Source: Gyrodactylus bullatarudis (Eukaryota; Platyhelminthes; Monogenea; Gyrodactylidea; Gyrodactylidae). From it: a DNA stretch of 64,000 nt. The notes beneath the pieces were generated by a model. The model did not search any database and was not told where the DNA came from. It saw only the letters and a program-made list of their open reading frames with translations. The translations under genes and the position numbers were made by a program. This document shows positions 11,035-22,099 of this stretch, in pieces; position 1 is the first letter of the stretch; every line of letters starts with the position of its first letter. Location: assembly GCA_012064415.1 (NCBI GenBank), contig SSNU01000367.1, positions 62,001-126,000 on the forward strand, read 5' to 3'.

Positions 11035-11170
11035 AAACAAATTTTCATGTAAAGCTAGTTAATATGAAGATGGGAATTTACTCTTTTCTCAATTTTTTCA
11101 TCAATAAATTGAATTTGATTAAGATATTTTGGAATATAGATCATGAGGCCTAATTTTACGATTCGCCCTT
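11035..11170. repeat. Foldback family F1, terminal fragment
   Basis: TGTAAAGCTAGTTAATATGA followed by AGATGGGAATTTACTC and GATCATGAGGCC: the F1 left terminus only. Confidence 0.55.
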
Positions 11171-11599
11171 AAATCCAACTGAAATTATACAACGAGCATA
11201 TACCATACATATGTTTACGATGTACTTTTTATAATACATTGTATATTAGCAATAGATCCGGTCTTTTTCCTGCTCTATAAATTGAGGGATTGGCATTCAG
11301 AGAATTTCAATTCTGACTGAATGAATCTTTCACAACCACTACAGAGAAAGATTGATCTTTTGAGAAATAATGCTTCAATTGAATGTGGTTGAGGATGAAA
11401 ATGTAAATTTTAAAAAATTAAGAAATTATTAAACAAAGTAAATTTCACTTTGATTCGATTTATTTCTCATTTCATTTCTGGTGCATTTCAACCCTTACTT
11501 AATCCTTTGCACTATGATGTGTCCTATGGTACAGAAAAAAATGTTCATAAAGAAAATAACCTAGTTTCAGACATATAATATAAGACATATATTTAAATC

Positions 11600-12160
11600 A
11601 GCGATCATTGGTTCATTTGGAGTCGAGTAGAATGATTTGTTTGTGTTAGGAGACAATCCGATGCCTTGCAATTTGTTCACAAAATTTGATATTTCTGAAT
11701 TTAGGACGGTTTTGTTAAAGGTTCCATCAAAATCAAAGACTATTTTAAAATCAAAATTATAACAAAAGAATTATATTCAAAGAAATATGTACATTGTACA
11801 TTTCGCCAGGTCTCGTCAGTCTCAATTCCTGGTTCAATATTTAATAAAATTGTTTTAATGAATTGATTTGAACGAAAATTATAAAGAATTTCTTTTGAGC
11901 AATTCCAATTGATGAAAAAATCAAAAATCTTTTCTAGTATTCAGATAGAAAAGAAAATTAAAAATCAATTGGGCCATGGTAGTTCTAAATTGTGGGTATA
12001 GTTCTTTTGGATTCATAGACTTGGATCTTCCTTCATGATATAAAATTTTTAAATTGTCGGCATATTCAAAAATTTTAAATGAGCAAGGTTGAATATCAGC
12101 AAATACGATATTGAATAGTAGTGGTCCAACACTAGATTCTTGTTTTTAACTAAAGCTAAT
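11600..12160 (-). pseudogene. Decayed LINE reverse transcriptase fragment
   Basis: On the minus strand 12150-11985 reads SSVGPLLFNIVFADIQ then FEYADNLKILY (the YADD catalytic box mutated to YADN), and 11755-11600 reads SEISNFVNKLQGIGLSPN, which aligns with the region after the catalytic box in the LINE at 13411-15050. A Penelope hammerhead (11782-11832) has landed between the two pieces. Confidence 0.7.
11782..11832 (-). ncRNA. Minimal hammerhead ribozyme (Penelope type), stable stem III
   Basis: Minus strand: CCAGG, UUGAGA, core CUGACGA, GACCUGGC, core GAA, stem III AUGUAC-AAU-GUACAU (six pairs with a three-base loop), cleavage base A, then UUUC. Stem I GAGA/UUUC gives four pairs including one G-U. 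The upstream CCAGG pairs with CCUGG. This is the best-closed stem III of the set. It is a solo ribozyme with no adjacent Penelope coding sequence. Confidence 0.75.
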
Positions 12161-12199
12161 TGAACCGAAATCCCTCGAAAATGGTAGATCTTTTGGAAA

Positions 12200-12400
12200 T
12201 TTGCCGGTGATATTTTTTTGTCTTATTGAGATCCTAAAAAACATCTCTCACTTTCATATCAATCATCAAATTTTTCAGTTTAAAGTTCGAAAAAATGGAA
12301 TTTGGGCACCAAATCGAAATTGCACAAAAATCGCAATTAAAAATTTTTTTTTAGGATTTTTTCTTCAAATGAGTAGAATTCCAAAAAATCTTTTACACAA
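12200..12400. repeat. Foldback family F1, internal fragment
   Basis: GATCCTAAAAAACATCTCTC...CAAATTTTTCAGTTTAAAGT and GAAAAAATGGAATTTGGGC follow the order of the F1 right arm, ending in TTCTTCAAATGAGTAGAATT and the inverted terminus. Confidence 0.5.
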
Positions 12401-12713
12401 TCAAACTGTAACAAATGTACGGCTACTTGTTTTACAATCTAAACGATGAAAAAGATAGTAAATGGCTTCTAGCTAATGCAATATTCTTGAAAAATCCAAA
12501 ATACCACGCATCAGTCAACCTTGGCCCAGGAATCAAACGTCAAGGTCTGTCAGAAATGTGAAATTTTTCTCGATAATTGATTTTATTACTTTTTCTTTGA
12601 AGCATTTATCAATTAATTACGAGGTTATAAAACTTGATGGAGAATAGGTTATTTCAGATGAAAGTTTAATTTTCTCTAAAATTTTCTCATAAGGAATTCA
12701 CATTGGTATAACT

Positions 12714-13328
12714 ATGTGTTGTGGTTTGATAAATGGATTCCATTATGCTATTGTCGGGCTTGTTTACAGTTGCCTGATGATAGCCTCATTACATGGGAAA
12801 TTCGGAGATATGACAAGCCTAAAAACAAATCAAGAAATTCAACTTCAGCTTAAAGTAGTTTACCATGGCCTTTTAGTGGTTTCAATTGTAGGATATTTGG
12901 GCACCTGTATCGAATGCTGCGTCGCTGTTAACCATACAAAGAAAAAGAGACCGTTTCCAATCGCTATTTTATTCTACGTCTCCTTGTGTGGAACCTTAAT
13001 AGGACTCATGGCATGGTATGTAAGTGTTCATTCAAGCATTCTTGATCGAGAAGTAGCCGCCCATGAAGCGGGATCAGGATATTCTGATGCATACAAACGC
13101 TATTTGACAGCTTTACCTTGCAGTAAGACACGTAAAGAATGCGGGAAATTATTATTATCGTCATTTTGGATGCAAATGTACTTCATCGGAGCTAGTATTC
13201 TCTTTGCCGGCATTTGTTATTTATTCGTAATCCCATCAGTTAGCACAGTTGATCGATACGATCTTTGTTGTGGTGAGAAATGCATCGAAAGTTTACAAAA
13301 TAACAATAAGAAGCCGGTAAAAAAATAA
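12714..13328 (+). CDS. Four-TM membrane protein A of unknown family
   Basis: A single uninterrupted frame of 204 residues. Four hydrophobic segments lie at about 8-27, 48-72, 81-105 and 147-174. A Lys-rich turn (HTKKKRP) between TM2 and TM3 marks the cytosolic side, which puts both larger loops and both termini as in tetraspanins and claudins. The second loop has two Cys (PCS and KEC) but no CCG motif, and there is no claudin W-C-C signature, so neither family fits. The C-terminus is Cys/Lys-rich (LCCGEKC). The start was chosen because the same Met-Cys opening occurs in paralogue B at 16770. A tandem duplicate follows on the same strand. Function is unknown; membrane scaffolding or a channel-like role would be guesswork. 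Confidence 0.75.
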   Translation: MCCGLINGFHYAIVGLVYSCLMIASLHGKFGDMTSLKTNQEIQLQLKVVYHGLLVVSIVGYLGTCIECCVAVNHTKKKRPFPIAILFYVSLCGTLIGLMAWYVSVHSSILDREVAAHEAGSGYSDAYKRYLTALPCSKTRKECGKLLLSSFWMQMYFIGASILFAGICYLFVIPSVSTVDRYDLCCGEKCIESLQNNNKKPVKK

Positions 13329-13410
13329 ATTTCATCGTTTTTTTCAAAAGCTATTTTTCTCATCTCATCAATGCTTATAATCCAATATAACTAAACATTA
13401 GATAGTCCTA

Positions 13411-15050
13411 TAAATATAATAATAATAAACTTTATTGTCATATTATGTCACAAATATTTTATAAAATTGTACAAATCTTTTTTATTGAAAGAGTTATTTT
13501 TCATCACTTCATTAAAGAGATTTGGTAGTCTATCAAAAAAATAAAGAGATTTGAGTGGATTGTTTAACGGTCTTTCCAATTTAGGATGGTTATTTCTCAA
13601 AACTCTAGTAAAAGTTTTAGCATTCCAAAAAGTAGATGTTTTCTTTAGCAATCTTCAAACATCTATAATACCGTCTATGTCGAAGCAATTTGATTTTCTG
13701 AAGTCCACTGGAAGGGATGTTTACCAACTTCAGAAATCTCTTCTGAATTTGGTCAAGAAAAAAGAAAATTGAAATTTTTGATGGAGACCATACACTAGAG
13801 CAATATTCAACTGTTGGTCTTGCATAAATTTTAAAGAGAAGTAACTTTAGAGCAGCTGATTTTGCAATTCGATGAATATGAAGAGTTTTTGCAGCAATTA
13901 GGTTTGATATTGACTTGATGTATTTATCAAATCGTAAGTTGAAGTCATATTCGAGGCCAAGATCACGAACCAAAAATTTTCTTTCAAGTACATAATTATT
14001 AATACGAATGTCTATTGAAAATGACGGGCTAACAAAGGGTATTGTGAAAAAACATTTATCAAAATTAATCTTTAAAGATAGAGCATCTAAATCTGATATG
14101 AGATCATGAACATAATTATCAATAACTGATGTATCAATGGAATTATTTGGGAAAGAGAAACATATTTTTAGATCATCAGCAAATTTAAAAAGTTTAACTT
14201 GAGGGTTGTTAGATTTTATTTTGGCAAAAACAAGGTTGAATAATAATGGACCAATCCGGCTCCCTTGGGGAACTCCCGATGTGATTTCACTTTTGGAGGA
14301 GCATAAGTCATTTACGGTTACAATTTGGAGCCGCTTTGATAGAAATATATAGATAACATTTAACAAATTGAAGTCATTAACATAGGTGCATAAAGCGTTC
14401 ATGATAGATGCAAAAGATAAGGAATCAAACGCTTTTTTTAGGTCAATATAAATGACTACATTTCGAATGTTTTTAGATTTACATTCTTGAATGTGGGAGA
14501 AGAATGATAGGAGGTTCGTTTCTGTTGATCGGCAAGTAATAAATCCATGTTGAGACGGGTCTATTTGGCTTATATCAATATACTTTTTGAGTAAGAAAAT
14601 TATAATAGAATCTAATATGCAAGTCAATTTGGGAAGCATAGAAATTGGTCTAAAATCCTTACATGTTGAGGGATTTTTTGTTTTAGGGATGGGAATAATA
14701 TTTACAATAAGTAATTTTTCAGGGATTTCAAACTTTATGAAAATGTTGAAAAAATAGAATGAGTAAAGATGGAATAGAAAGCTTCTGGAACAGTTTAAAA
14801 TGGTTTCAATCGAGATATCGAACATGTCTTTTGATTTTTTATGTTTGATTGAATTGATAACATCAAGGAAATCGTTGAAACTAATAAATGCATATGAATA
14901 GTTTGGCAAAAAAAATTCAAAGGGGCGAAAAAATGATCTAGGGGAGTAACATGAATTGAAAAATATGTTTAAAGAATTGGGGTTGATATTAATATTCTGA
15001 TAAATATATACACTATCAAAATTAAATCGACATGAAGTTCTAGTCTGACT
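13411..15050 (-). mobile_element. 5'-truncated LINE (jockey/CR1-like)
   Basis: The minus-strand RT frame stays open upstream of the first Met to about 15045, and the element ends with a (TTA)n-type tail near 13411-13430, the usual simple-repeat 3' end of this group. It lies between the two four-TM paralogues in the opposite orientation. The same 3' signature ends the small element at 29690-30055. Confidence 0.85.
13448..14909 (-). pseudogene. LINE reverse transcriptase, frameshifted near the C-terminus
   Basis: The main frame (13617-14909) has 430 residues: IPIPKTKNPSTCKDFRPIS; VVIYIDLKKAFDSLSF (first catalytic Asp); SGVPQGSRIGPLLFNLVF; LFKFADDLKICF (catalytic FADD); and then the tail domain YARPTVEYCSSVWSP and QKRFLKLVN typical of jockey/CR1 clades. 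It stops at 13617, and the expected C-terminal end (YFFDRLPNLFNEV...LYNFIKYL) continues in another frame to 13448. One frameshift at about 13617-13651 therefore breaks an otherwise intact reading frame. The N-terminal endonuclease is missing. Confidence 0.85.
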
Positions 15051-15770
15051 AAAATTTCAATTTAACAAAGTATTTTCTAAAGAACACAATAAATGAGTTA
15101 GAGAGAAAAATCAAATAAAAAGCTCAACTGATTTTTCCATTAACGAGCGGATTAATGGCTACAAGTTCTAATCACTGAGATTTTTGAGATTGAAAATATT
15201 GGATTATGAGATTCAAAGAATATTTGCTTCCCGATTTTGTGCAGAAGAATAAAGAGTTTTTTGTCTAAATACTAATTCCTTAGATTCATAAAAACTTCTG
15301 TACCACTTTTAATTTGTGTTATTAAATAGAAACAAGTTTAGCACCTTAAGACTGGCTGAATGGTTGTATTTTTTATTATCTAGCCTACTTTCAAGTAGCT
15401 AGGACTGATTTCTATTTTTTAGCAAAATTAATTAAAGTTTTTTAATTAATAATTTTCAGAATAATAATAATGATGATCGAAATTTAAAAATTATAATATT
15501 TTTTACGATTTTTTTCTTTTAAAATCGTGAGAGTGAACAACATGAGTAAGATTCTAAAAAATCTTTTACACATTCAAATTTTTGATGAAAAAATCGAGTT
15601 TTTCGTAAAAATCATAGTTTCCCAACTTCATTAAAGAGTCTACATAAAGGAGCCGGTATAGCAAAGTAACTATTTTTACAAAAACTGAATACTCTGCACT
15701 TGCAAGGCAACTTTTTTTTGAATCTCACGAGAAAATAGAAAAAGATACAAGCTTTGGCCAAAGCCTCAAT
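15051..15770. other. Intergenic, mostly unrecognised
   Basis: AT-rich. About 15540-15620 has faint F1 terminal words (TTTTGATGAAAAAATCGAGT, TTTCCCAACTTCATT). Nothing else is supported. Confidence 0.3.
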
Positions 15771-15960
15771 TTTTTTAACGTCTTCAATATCTGAGCACAA
15801 AAGATTTTGAACGATAATATTGCCGAACTTCATCAAGAATATTTTCATTTGGCTCTAAACTCATAAGAAAGTTTAGAGAAAACAAGCGAATATTTCAGTG
15901 ATAAAAGTATATTTGGCCAAGTCTCTTCAGACTCTACCCCGGTAACATTTAAATACTATT
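15770..15960 (-). repeat. Penelope pseudo-LTR fragment with a dead hammerhead
   Basis: Shares GATAATATTGCCGAACTTCA, GGCTCTAAACTCATAAG and GTTTAGAGAAAAC with the fragments at 45390, 49010 and 54735. The hammerhead (15898-15943) has GAA changed to CAA, and its upstream CCGGG no longer matches the stem II segment, so it should be inactive. Confidence 0.65.
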
Positions 15961-16144
15961 ACTAATAGTATTTGTAATAGTCTATAACAAATTACACCAA
16001 AAAGATTTGAAGCAGTTAAATGTAGATATTCCAGACCAAAATTAGACATAGAATTTAAATTCGGCTGCAGAAATTCACAGAAATTTGTCGTTATTATTGT
16101 GGGAAATCGAAAAATTTGAACTTACTGATAATCCAAAATTTTAA

Positions 16145-16464
16145 AGTTTAACTTTTTCTTGAAAACAGTAGATTCCTCTCTACCTCGAAGGCCCAATTCG
16201 AATTCTGTGTCCAATGTTGGTCTCGAATATCTGCATTTAACTGCTTCAAATCTTTTGAATCGAAAGCTGAAAAGTGGAAATTTGGTGCATTTTCGAAATT
16301 CGAAAAAGAGCCAAATTTGGTCAGATTAAATTTTTTTTTATTTCCTCAACTTATTGGTTCATTATATTATGGAATTCGAAAAGTAAATTTTTTCCTAACT
16401 TTCCGAAGAAGAATTTATTGTAAAAGAAGTAAATTCTCATCTTCATGTCAACTAGCTTTACTAA
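16145..16464. repeat. Foldback family F1, inverted-end fragment
   Basis: Ends in TAAATTCTCATCTTCATGTC followed by AACTAGCTTTA, the exact inverse of the F1 left terminus. The interior resembles the 38146-38471 copy. It lies just upstream of four-TM gene B. Confidence 0.6.
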
Positions 16465-16769
16465 TATATCCTTTCATTTACAGACTGTATCAATGATTAT
16501 GAAAATTTACTGACACAGACTTCATTCAAGACTATTTTTTCAAAAGATTCTTATCATAATACTAAAATTTTTTCAATCTAAACTTGGCAATATTTGCAAT
16601 CTTTACAAATTTTGTAGAAATTAAAAAATTTAATTTAAAAGTCTAAAAATAATCGTGAAGCACACTTAGATTATTCACAACTACGAATAAATTATTGAAT
16701 CAATTATTTAATTTTGTCTTATTAACCATTTTTCCAAGTATCACAACTCAAAAGAAATTGAGCACTCCA

Positions 16770-17420
16770 ATGTGTTCCACTGGTATTCCATATGGGTCAG
16801 CATTGTTTACATATGCCCTTATTTACAGTTCTATCATACTATATCATCTTAACGACTATTACCACTCCAAAGTAATCGGGCGAATTGAGCCAAACACCCT
16901 GATACAAGAACATGTTTATAAACTATTCGCGACGATAGTTGGTGTGTCCACAATTGGTTTATGCGTCAGTTTTCTGGAATGTTTCATTGCATTTCGAAGA
17001 AAGACTGACAAAAGACCACAGTGTTGTATTTCACTGTTCTATTTTACATTAGCAGGTGTAATTGCCGGATTCCTCATCTACTATTCCCGGGCGCATTATA
17101 TGATTATACAGAGCGAAATTGAGAACTATCCCGGCAGATATTCCCCACCATTTAAGAGGTACATGGAGAAGACAAACCTTTGCTCAGAAAAGCATACCGG
17201 ATTCAATTGCAATCGGTTTCTTCTCTCTAATTTCTGGATACAGGTTTACTTTATCAGTTGGAGTGTTGGCTTTCTTATTCTGGCCATCATATTCTTTGTA
17301 CCACAGATTAAAATTGTCGAAGAATTCAACTTATGTGGACCGTACAGGGAGAATCCGTGGGAGGATAAATCGAAGAAGGCCAAGTCGAAAGAAAATAAAT
17401 CCACTGAAGAGAAAGTTTAA
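16770..17420 (+). CDS. Four-TM membrane protein B, tandem paralogue of A
   Basis: The frame from this Met gives 216 residues; an in-frame Met at 16695 would add 25. I chose 16770 because its Met-Cys start lines up with protein A. Four hydrophobic segments lie in the same places, with a basic turn (FRRKTDKRP) between TM2 and TM3. The loop before TM4 shares the pattern [YF]KRY...C...(L)LLSxFW[MI]QxYFI with A, and the end of TM4 shares VP...V...[YF][ND]LC. Unlike A, the tail is long and highly charged (KSKKAKSKENKSTEEK). The distance between the genes is about 3.4 kb, filled mainly by a LINE. Role unknown; the pair is an old tandem duplication. Confidence 0.75.
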   Translation: MCSTGIPYGSALFTYALIYSSIILYHLNDYYHSKVIGRIEPNTLIQEHVYKLFATIVGVSTIGLCVSFLECFIAFRRKTDKRPQCCISLFYFTLAGVIAGFLIYYSRAHYMIIQSEIENYPGRYSPPFKRYMEKTNLCSEKHTGFNCNRFLLSNFWIQVYFISWSVGFLILAIIFFVPQIKIVEEFNLCGPYRENPWEDKSKKAKSKENKSTEEKV

Positions 17421-17427
17421 GAGCATA

Positions 17428-17433
17428 AATAAA
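17428..17433 (+). promoter_or_regulatory. Polyadenylation signal of gene B
   Basis: AATAAA starts eight bases after the stop codon region of gene B. Such a short 3' UTR suits a compact gene. Confidence 0.5.
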
Positions 17434-18036
17434 CTTGATGTTTTTTATCAATCATTTCATTTACTTATTATTTTTATGAAGATTTGAAAATATTTTGAGG
17501 TCTACCCTAAGTGATATATATTTTTCAAAGTTAACATTTAAAACTCAGGAACATATGATTTTAGAATAGAGACAGACCACAAGAGTGGATCTCTGCATGA
17601 ATCTTGAGAATGTTACCAAAGTTCCTAACATATTCCAGTTCAAAAATGAGGCTAGCTCACATGGGCTAGAATAACACAGGGGGTCATGAAAAATTCAAAA
17701 TTAAGTTTCTATATCTGTTTTGACTATGAATATGTTGTCTTTCAATTCAACATTGTGTGTAGAAGGATTTAATTGAAGTTTGTACCGTCATTCATTTTGG
17801 GACTGCATTACCCACCTCCATTGTAGGTGTGCTATTACTATAAAAACTGCATATTTTTTGAGTTATCAGTAATAACTAGAGCCTCAAAAACGCATATTTT
17901 GCATATTTTAATCACAAGGTATACTTTTTCTCATTCGACGAAAACTGTAATCAGATTTCTTCTTAGTATAAGGGTTCAAAAGTTATAACTGCATATATCT
18001 ACATATGTCAAATATAAATGCATGTATAACGCATAG
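17434..18036. other. Intergenic; possible edge of an old inverted-end element
   Basis: AGTAATAACTAGAGCCTCAA at about 17868 recurs inverted near 19908-19930 (TTGAGGCCCTACTAATAACT). The whole 17.86-19.93 kb block may therefore be one older element into which the foldbacks below were inserted. No coding sequence seen. Confidence 0.35.
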
Positions 18037-18171
18037 AAATTAGGGATATTGACAAAAAATGTATATATGGGTAGGCTGATTGACAAACAGTGTATAGTAT
18101 TTTCACAAATTCAATAGATGTATACGGTCTATTATCAAATGTCAAATAGTTTTTTAATAAAATTTATTAAA

Positions 18172-18530
18172 ACTTAGGTCAATATTAGGATTCTCAGCCA
18201 TGGTCATCCAAACGTTTCGACGGTGATTGTCTTCACACGCCTTCTTCAGTGGTACGACAAGTTAATCAAAAACAATATACTATTTATATACTTTCATGAT
18301 CTCATATCTATCGATTTTGTCCAATCAGATGAGAGAAAAGAATAATACAAGAGTCTCATCTGATTGGACAAAATCGATAGATATGAGATCATGAAAGTAT
18401 ATAAATAGTATGTTGTTTTTGATTAACTTGTCGTACCACTGAAGAAGGCGTGTGAAGACAATCACCGTCGAAACGTTTGGATGACCATGGCTGAGAATCC
18501 TAATATTGACCTAAGTTTTAATAAATGTCA
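18172..18530. repeat. Near-perfect palindrome with a hammerhead-like motif at each end
   Basis: Arms of about 160 bp (18172-18331 and 18360-18525) are almost identical inverses, separated by under 30 bp. Each arm contains CACTGAAGAAGGCGTGTGAA ... CACCGTCGAAACGTTTGG. That is a CUGAAGA...GAAAC pair flanking a seven-pair hairpin with one bulge (18209-18262 minus, 18437-18478 plus). A diverged copy of the flanking words (GTGAGAAGACAATCTCCATC) lies at about 33785. Confidence 0.7.
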
Positions 18531-18749
18531 AATAGTTTTTTTCATATATGATGTTGAAAAAACCTATTCATGTTCAGTAAATACCCCCAAAATGTATGCA
18601 ATTATTTTAAAAACCTCCACAAATCATACATTAATTGAAAATACCTATATATGTTTTGAAAATCTCGAACACACCAATAAATTTTGTGAAAAAAACTATT
18701 TGACATTTGATAATAGACCGTATACATCTATTGAATTTGTGAAAATATT

Positions 18750-18985
18750 TTTGACTTGCTTGAGATTCCTGATTTCCGCGAATATATTATCATTTTGCTG
18801 ACTAATGTCCTGCATTTTGTAGGAAGAAAACGAAAATAGATTCTGGGTGAATATGAGCTCTTTATTTTCGTCGGTTCTCATCAGACCCTACACCGACATG
18901 CTTATTTATACAGATTATTATTCAATGATGCATATGTGTAAGGTTCGTTTGGGCCAATCAGAGCATTGATTTGTAACTTTGAAAA
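18750..18985 (-). mobile_element. Penelope-like pseudo-LTR (hammerhead plus leader)
   Basis: Nearly identical to the 3' part of Penelope copy 1: a hammerhead at 18845-18897, then a leader with ATG and MQDISQQNDNIFAEIRNLKQ ending near 18752, at the junction with the host foldback arm. A solo pseudo-LTR without RT. Confidence 0.75.
18845..18897 (-). ncRNA. Minimal hammerhead ribozyme with complete upstream helix
   Basis: Same core as the 4401 copy: GGGU, CUGAUGA, GAACCGAC, GAA, AAUA...GAGCUC...UAUU, C, ACCC. Here the upstream GUCGGU is present and pairs with ACCGAC over six bases. Confidence 0.8.
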
Positions 18986-19040
18986 TATTTTTGTCAATTA
19001 GCCTACCCATATATACATTTTTTGTCAATATCCCTAAAAA

Positions 19041-20689
19041 TTATCAGCCAAAAAATTTTAACCTTCAAACATGATAGGCCAATCAGAATCAAGTTAAAAA
19101 GTCAATGAATAAAATTTATATTTTGCAATGGCGTGGGATTTGATAACCTCATTACAACATGACTAAAATCCCTATTTCAAAATCGGTTAAAATCCAGGAA
19201 TATATATAAATATAAATGCAAATAAACAGCATAGGTTTTTCCTATATTCTAACCAATAAATTGATTTTTAAATGTGCCTACCTGTTATTTACTCATAAGT
19301 AGTAAAATCTTAAATGCATATTTTATATGCGCATATGAGTCTATCAAAAATAGTACCAGAAAAGATGAAAAATAGTATCTCATAAACTGAAAAATAAGTA
19401 GAAAAAAGTACTTTCAAGAAAATTCGAGGGATTTTGAGTAAAAAAATAATCCTCTACCGTAAATTGTTGCAGAATTTTTAGTCATTCTTGTGTCAAAAAT
19501 TTTGTTCAAATTTTTTTCCATGATAAAAAATGACCCTCTAACTGTTTTTGTGCATATTTATATATCCTTTTAGTTGAAATTTGAAATTCATGAAGGAACA
19601 TTATCGTCCAACAAAAGCTACGATCTAGATGCTATTTTCTTAGATGATGAAAGCTCAATATCAAAAATATAGCTATGTATCAATTCATCGAAAATTGTGG
19701 TTGGTAGCTAGTTGAGGAATACTATATTCTGAGATTAAATTTGGAAAAATAGTACGATAATGTACCTGGGCAACAATTTAGTACAGAAATAGTACCAGCT
19801 ATCTTTCAAATAGGATTAGATAAGCAGATTTTTTCTTCAGATTATTAAAAATCGGCCAGTCTTTTGACTAGAGTAAAAATAGACCAAATAGTACATTTTT
19901 GAGGCCCTACTAATAACTTATTACTCACATTTTAGTTTCAGTTTCAAAACTGGTTGTACAAACTTTTCATGTAATGTACATGAATTGGTATGTAAAGGCT
20001 GATGGGTATGCCTGAAGTATAGCGCTTATCTCTTACAAAATCAGGCATCACCTTTCTTTCTCTATCTTAAAATTAAAATTAAAAAATTAAGTAAATGAGA
20101 AAAGTGATCACATTCTGATATGTAAAATACTGCGCTGATTCCAAATCTGTTCTCAAATCTCAAAAATTATAATTACCTATAATGACCCCCCCCCCGTTAT
20201 AGTTGAAGATAAGAGTCGATTTTCTGAACACAGCTTTTTTACAGCCATTGATGAAGAATTTATTCATAAATCAGTGGCATCGTCACCAGTATTTTTATAA
20301 AAGATTGAAAAAGTATAAATTGAAGCATTGTGGTCTAATGGTACGTCCGATATAAGAAACTCAGCAGACACACTGGAATTTATAAATTCAAAGAATTTCT
20401 CCTTCAGGTTTTAGTTAATCCTTATGAATAAAACTGAATAAAATTTATTTTTTGAATAAGATCTTCAATATTTTTACCATCATAATGTTGATCAAAAAGA
20501 TTAACCAGTCGTCTCCTATTATCATTTCTGAAATCGTCTCCTTTGAAATTAAGTTTCATCGAAATTTTTTTCTTTTTTCCTTAATCATTTATCGACCCTA
20601 TCATTCATATCATCAGACACATTGATGATTTTTCCAGAAATCTGTTGGGTTGACCATTAAACTTAATTTAAACACTTCTATTTCTGATC
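19041..20689. other. Intergenic, nothing recognised
   Basis: AT-rich with a C11 run at about 20186. The inverse of the 17.87-kb word sits near 19908. No coding frame supported. Confidence 0.3.
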
Positions 20690-20940
20690 ATGCAATAGTT
20701 CTTTCAAGGTGATTGATATTTACTATAGATTGTGGCGTAATGCGCAGACTACGAGTTTTGGGTGGACTCTGGATGTTTGAAACGGAAGAACTTCTTCTGA
20801 ATCATTTCAAGAGTGATTGATAAATTTTTTGTCGAGGGGTTCCAGATTGCAGAAAAGTGCTTTACGATTGGGCGAGTATAAAACTTGAAAAGTCCTACAA
20901 AATTTGTTTGAATAGATCTAGCCTCTTCCCGAAAACAATT
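20690..20940 (-). pseudogene. LINE RT tail-domain fragment
   Basis: Minus-strand reading gives GLFKFYTRPIVKHFSAIWNP and EMIQKKFFRFK, aligning with LLLFKIYARPTVEYCSSVWSP and DQIQKRFLK of the LINE at 13411. Short and without the catalytic part. Confidence 0.65.
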
Positions 20941-22099
20941 TCCTATCGAAGGACCAGCTCCTACCTTTCAGAATGAGGTTTCGAATACATGTAAATTCCT
21001 TTAGCAAAAATGAAATATAAAAATTTTTTAATTAAAAAAACATGATCCAAAGTAACCCCATGCAATTTTCAAATGATGTACAATGTATTACAGAGTCTCC
21101 TTTTAAAATGTATCAGAGTCAATAGAGACAACTTTCTTCTACAAGTTCAATAAACGAAGCATAGATATTACATTACTGAATGTATGTAGAAGAGAGTAAA
21201 TAGTCGCTTCTTTAATTTGTAAATACTTCAGAATTTCAGTGTAAATAAAATTTTTTCCAATCTATCCATTTTGATTTGAAAATTGAAAGATAGTCTTTTT
21301 AATGGATCAACGTTATTTTACTCCTGAATATCCAAAATAAAAGATGATTGAAAAGATTAAATCGATTTCAGTAAAAATTTTCTAGAAATTATTTCAAGAA
21401 AGTTGATATTCTAGGCCACCTTTTCATGAATACAATTATAATAAACCCAATTAAAAAGTCTTACATATTTATAATAATTTCCCAGTTTTGTAGAGAACTT
21501 TTCAATGATCTTGCATATGTAGAATACTTGAATTTTTCAAATTATTCGATAAAAACTGAAAATTTTATAGAGAAAAACGATAGAAGAAGATGGAAAAATG
21601 AAAATGCCATCATCGAATGAATCGAAGCAAACTTTCCTTTAGCTATTCAAAATCAAAGTTTAAAACCTATATTGAAAATTCCCAACTTGATTCAGCACTT
21701 GGTGGTGTGTTTAAGAGAAATAAGGAGGGGTAACTATTCTCTTATTCAACCAAGACTCTATCCTGATTTGGATACAGTAAGATCGCGAAAAAAATTTCGA
21801 AAATTATGCCCCCGTGAAATTTTATATCTTACTAGAAAAATTATTATCTAAAGCTAGGCTTCGCCTTAAATTTGATGTCGATACTAAAAATACGATTTAC
21901 CTTTTTAATTTTTTTATTGTGAACCAATCTAATGATATCTTGAGGAAGACTAATTAAGATCAGATCTCGAGCCTCTAAAATAGGATTTACAAACTTCTAA
22001 TACAAAAACTCAACAGGAAGACAAATATTATTTACTATAGTGATGATAGCTATCATACAATCGAGTGGATTGAGCATTGGACTAAAATACGAGAGGTCC
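20941..22099. other. Intergenic, nothing recognised
   Basis: AT-rich. The word AGAGAAATAAGGAGGGGTAA at about 21715 recurs in diverged form near 50388, so part of this may be an unclassified repeat. No supported gene. Confidence 0.3.

Larger units (their letters stand above)
18037..19040. repeat. Foldback element related to family F5, with two nested insertions
   Basis: Terminus TTAGGGATATTGACAAAAAA...TATATATGGGTAGGCT at 18040 is inverted at 18995-19035. Further arm sequence (CACAAATTCAATAGATGTAT, GTCTATTATCAAATGTCAAA) at 18105-18152 is inverted at 18692-18745. The arm words ATGTATATATGGGTAG and TGACAAA match the F5 copies at 26814 and 57942 (AGTGTATATATGGGTAG, TGCCAAA), so it is a diverged relative. 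A palindrome (18172-18530) and a Penelope piece (18750-18985) interrupt it. Confidence 0.7.

Noticed and set aside
12714..17420. Calling the four-TM pair tetraspanins or claudins
   Set aside because: No CCG in the large loop and no W-C-C pattern, so topology alone is not enough.
17119..17487. 122-codon plus-strand frame
   Set aside because: Overlaps four-TM gene B in another frame and encodes a basic, motif-free product.
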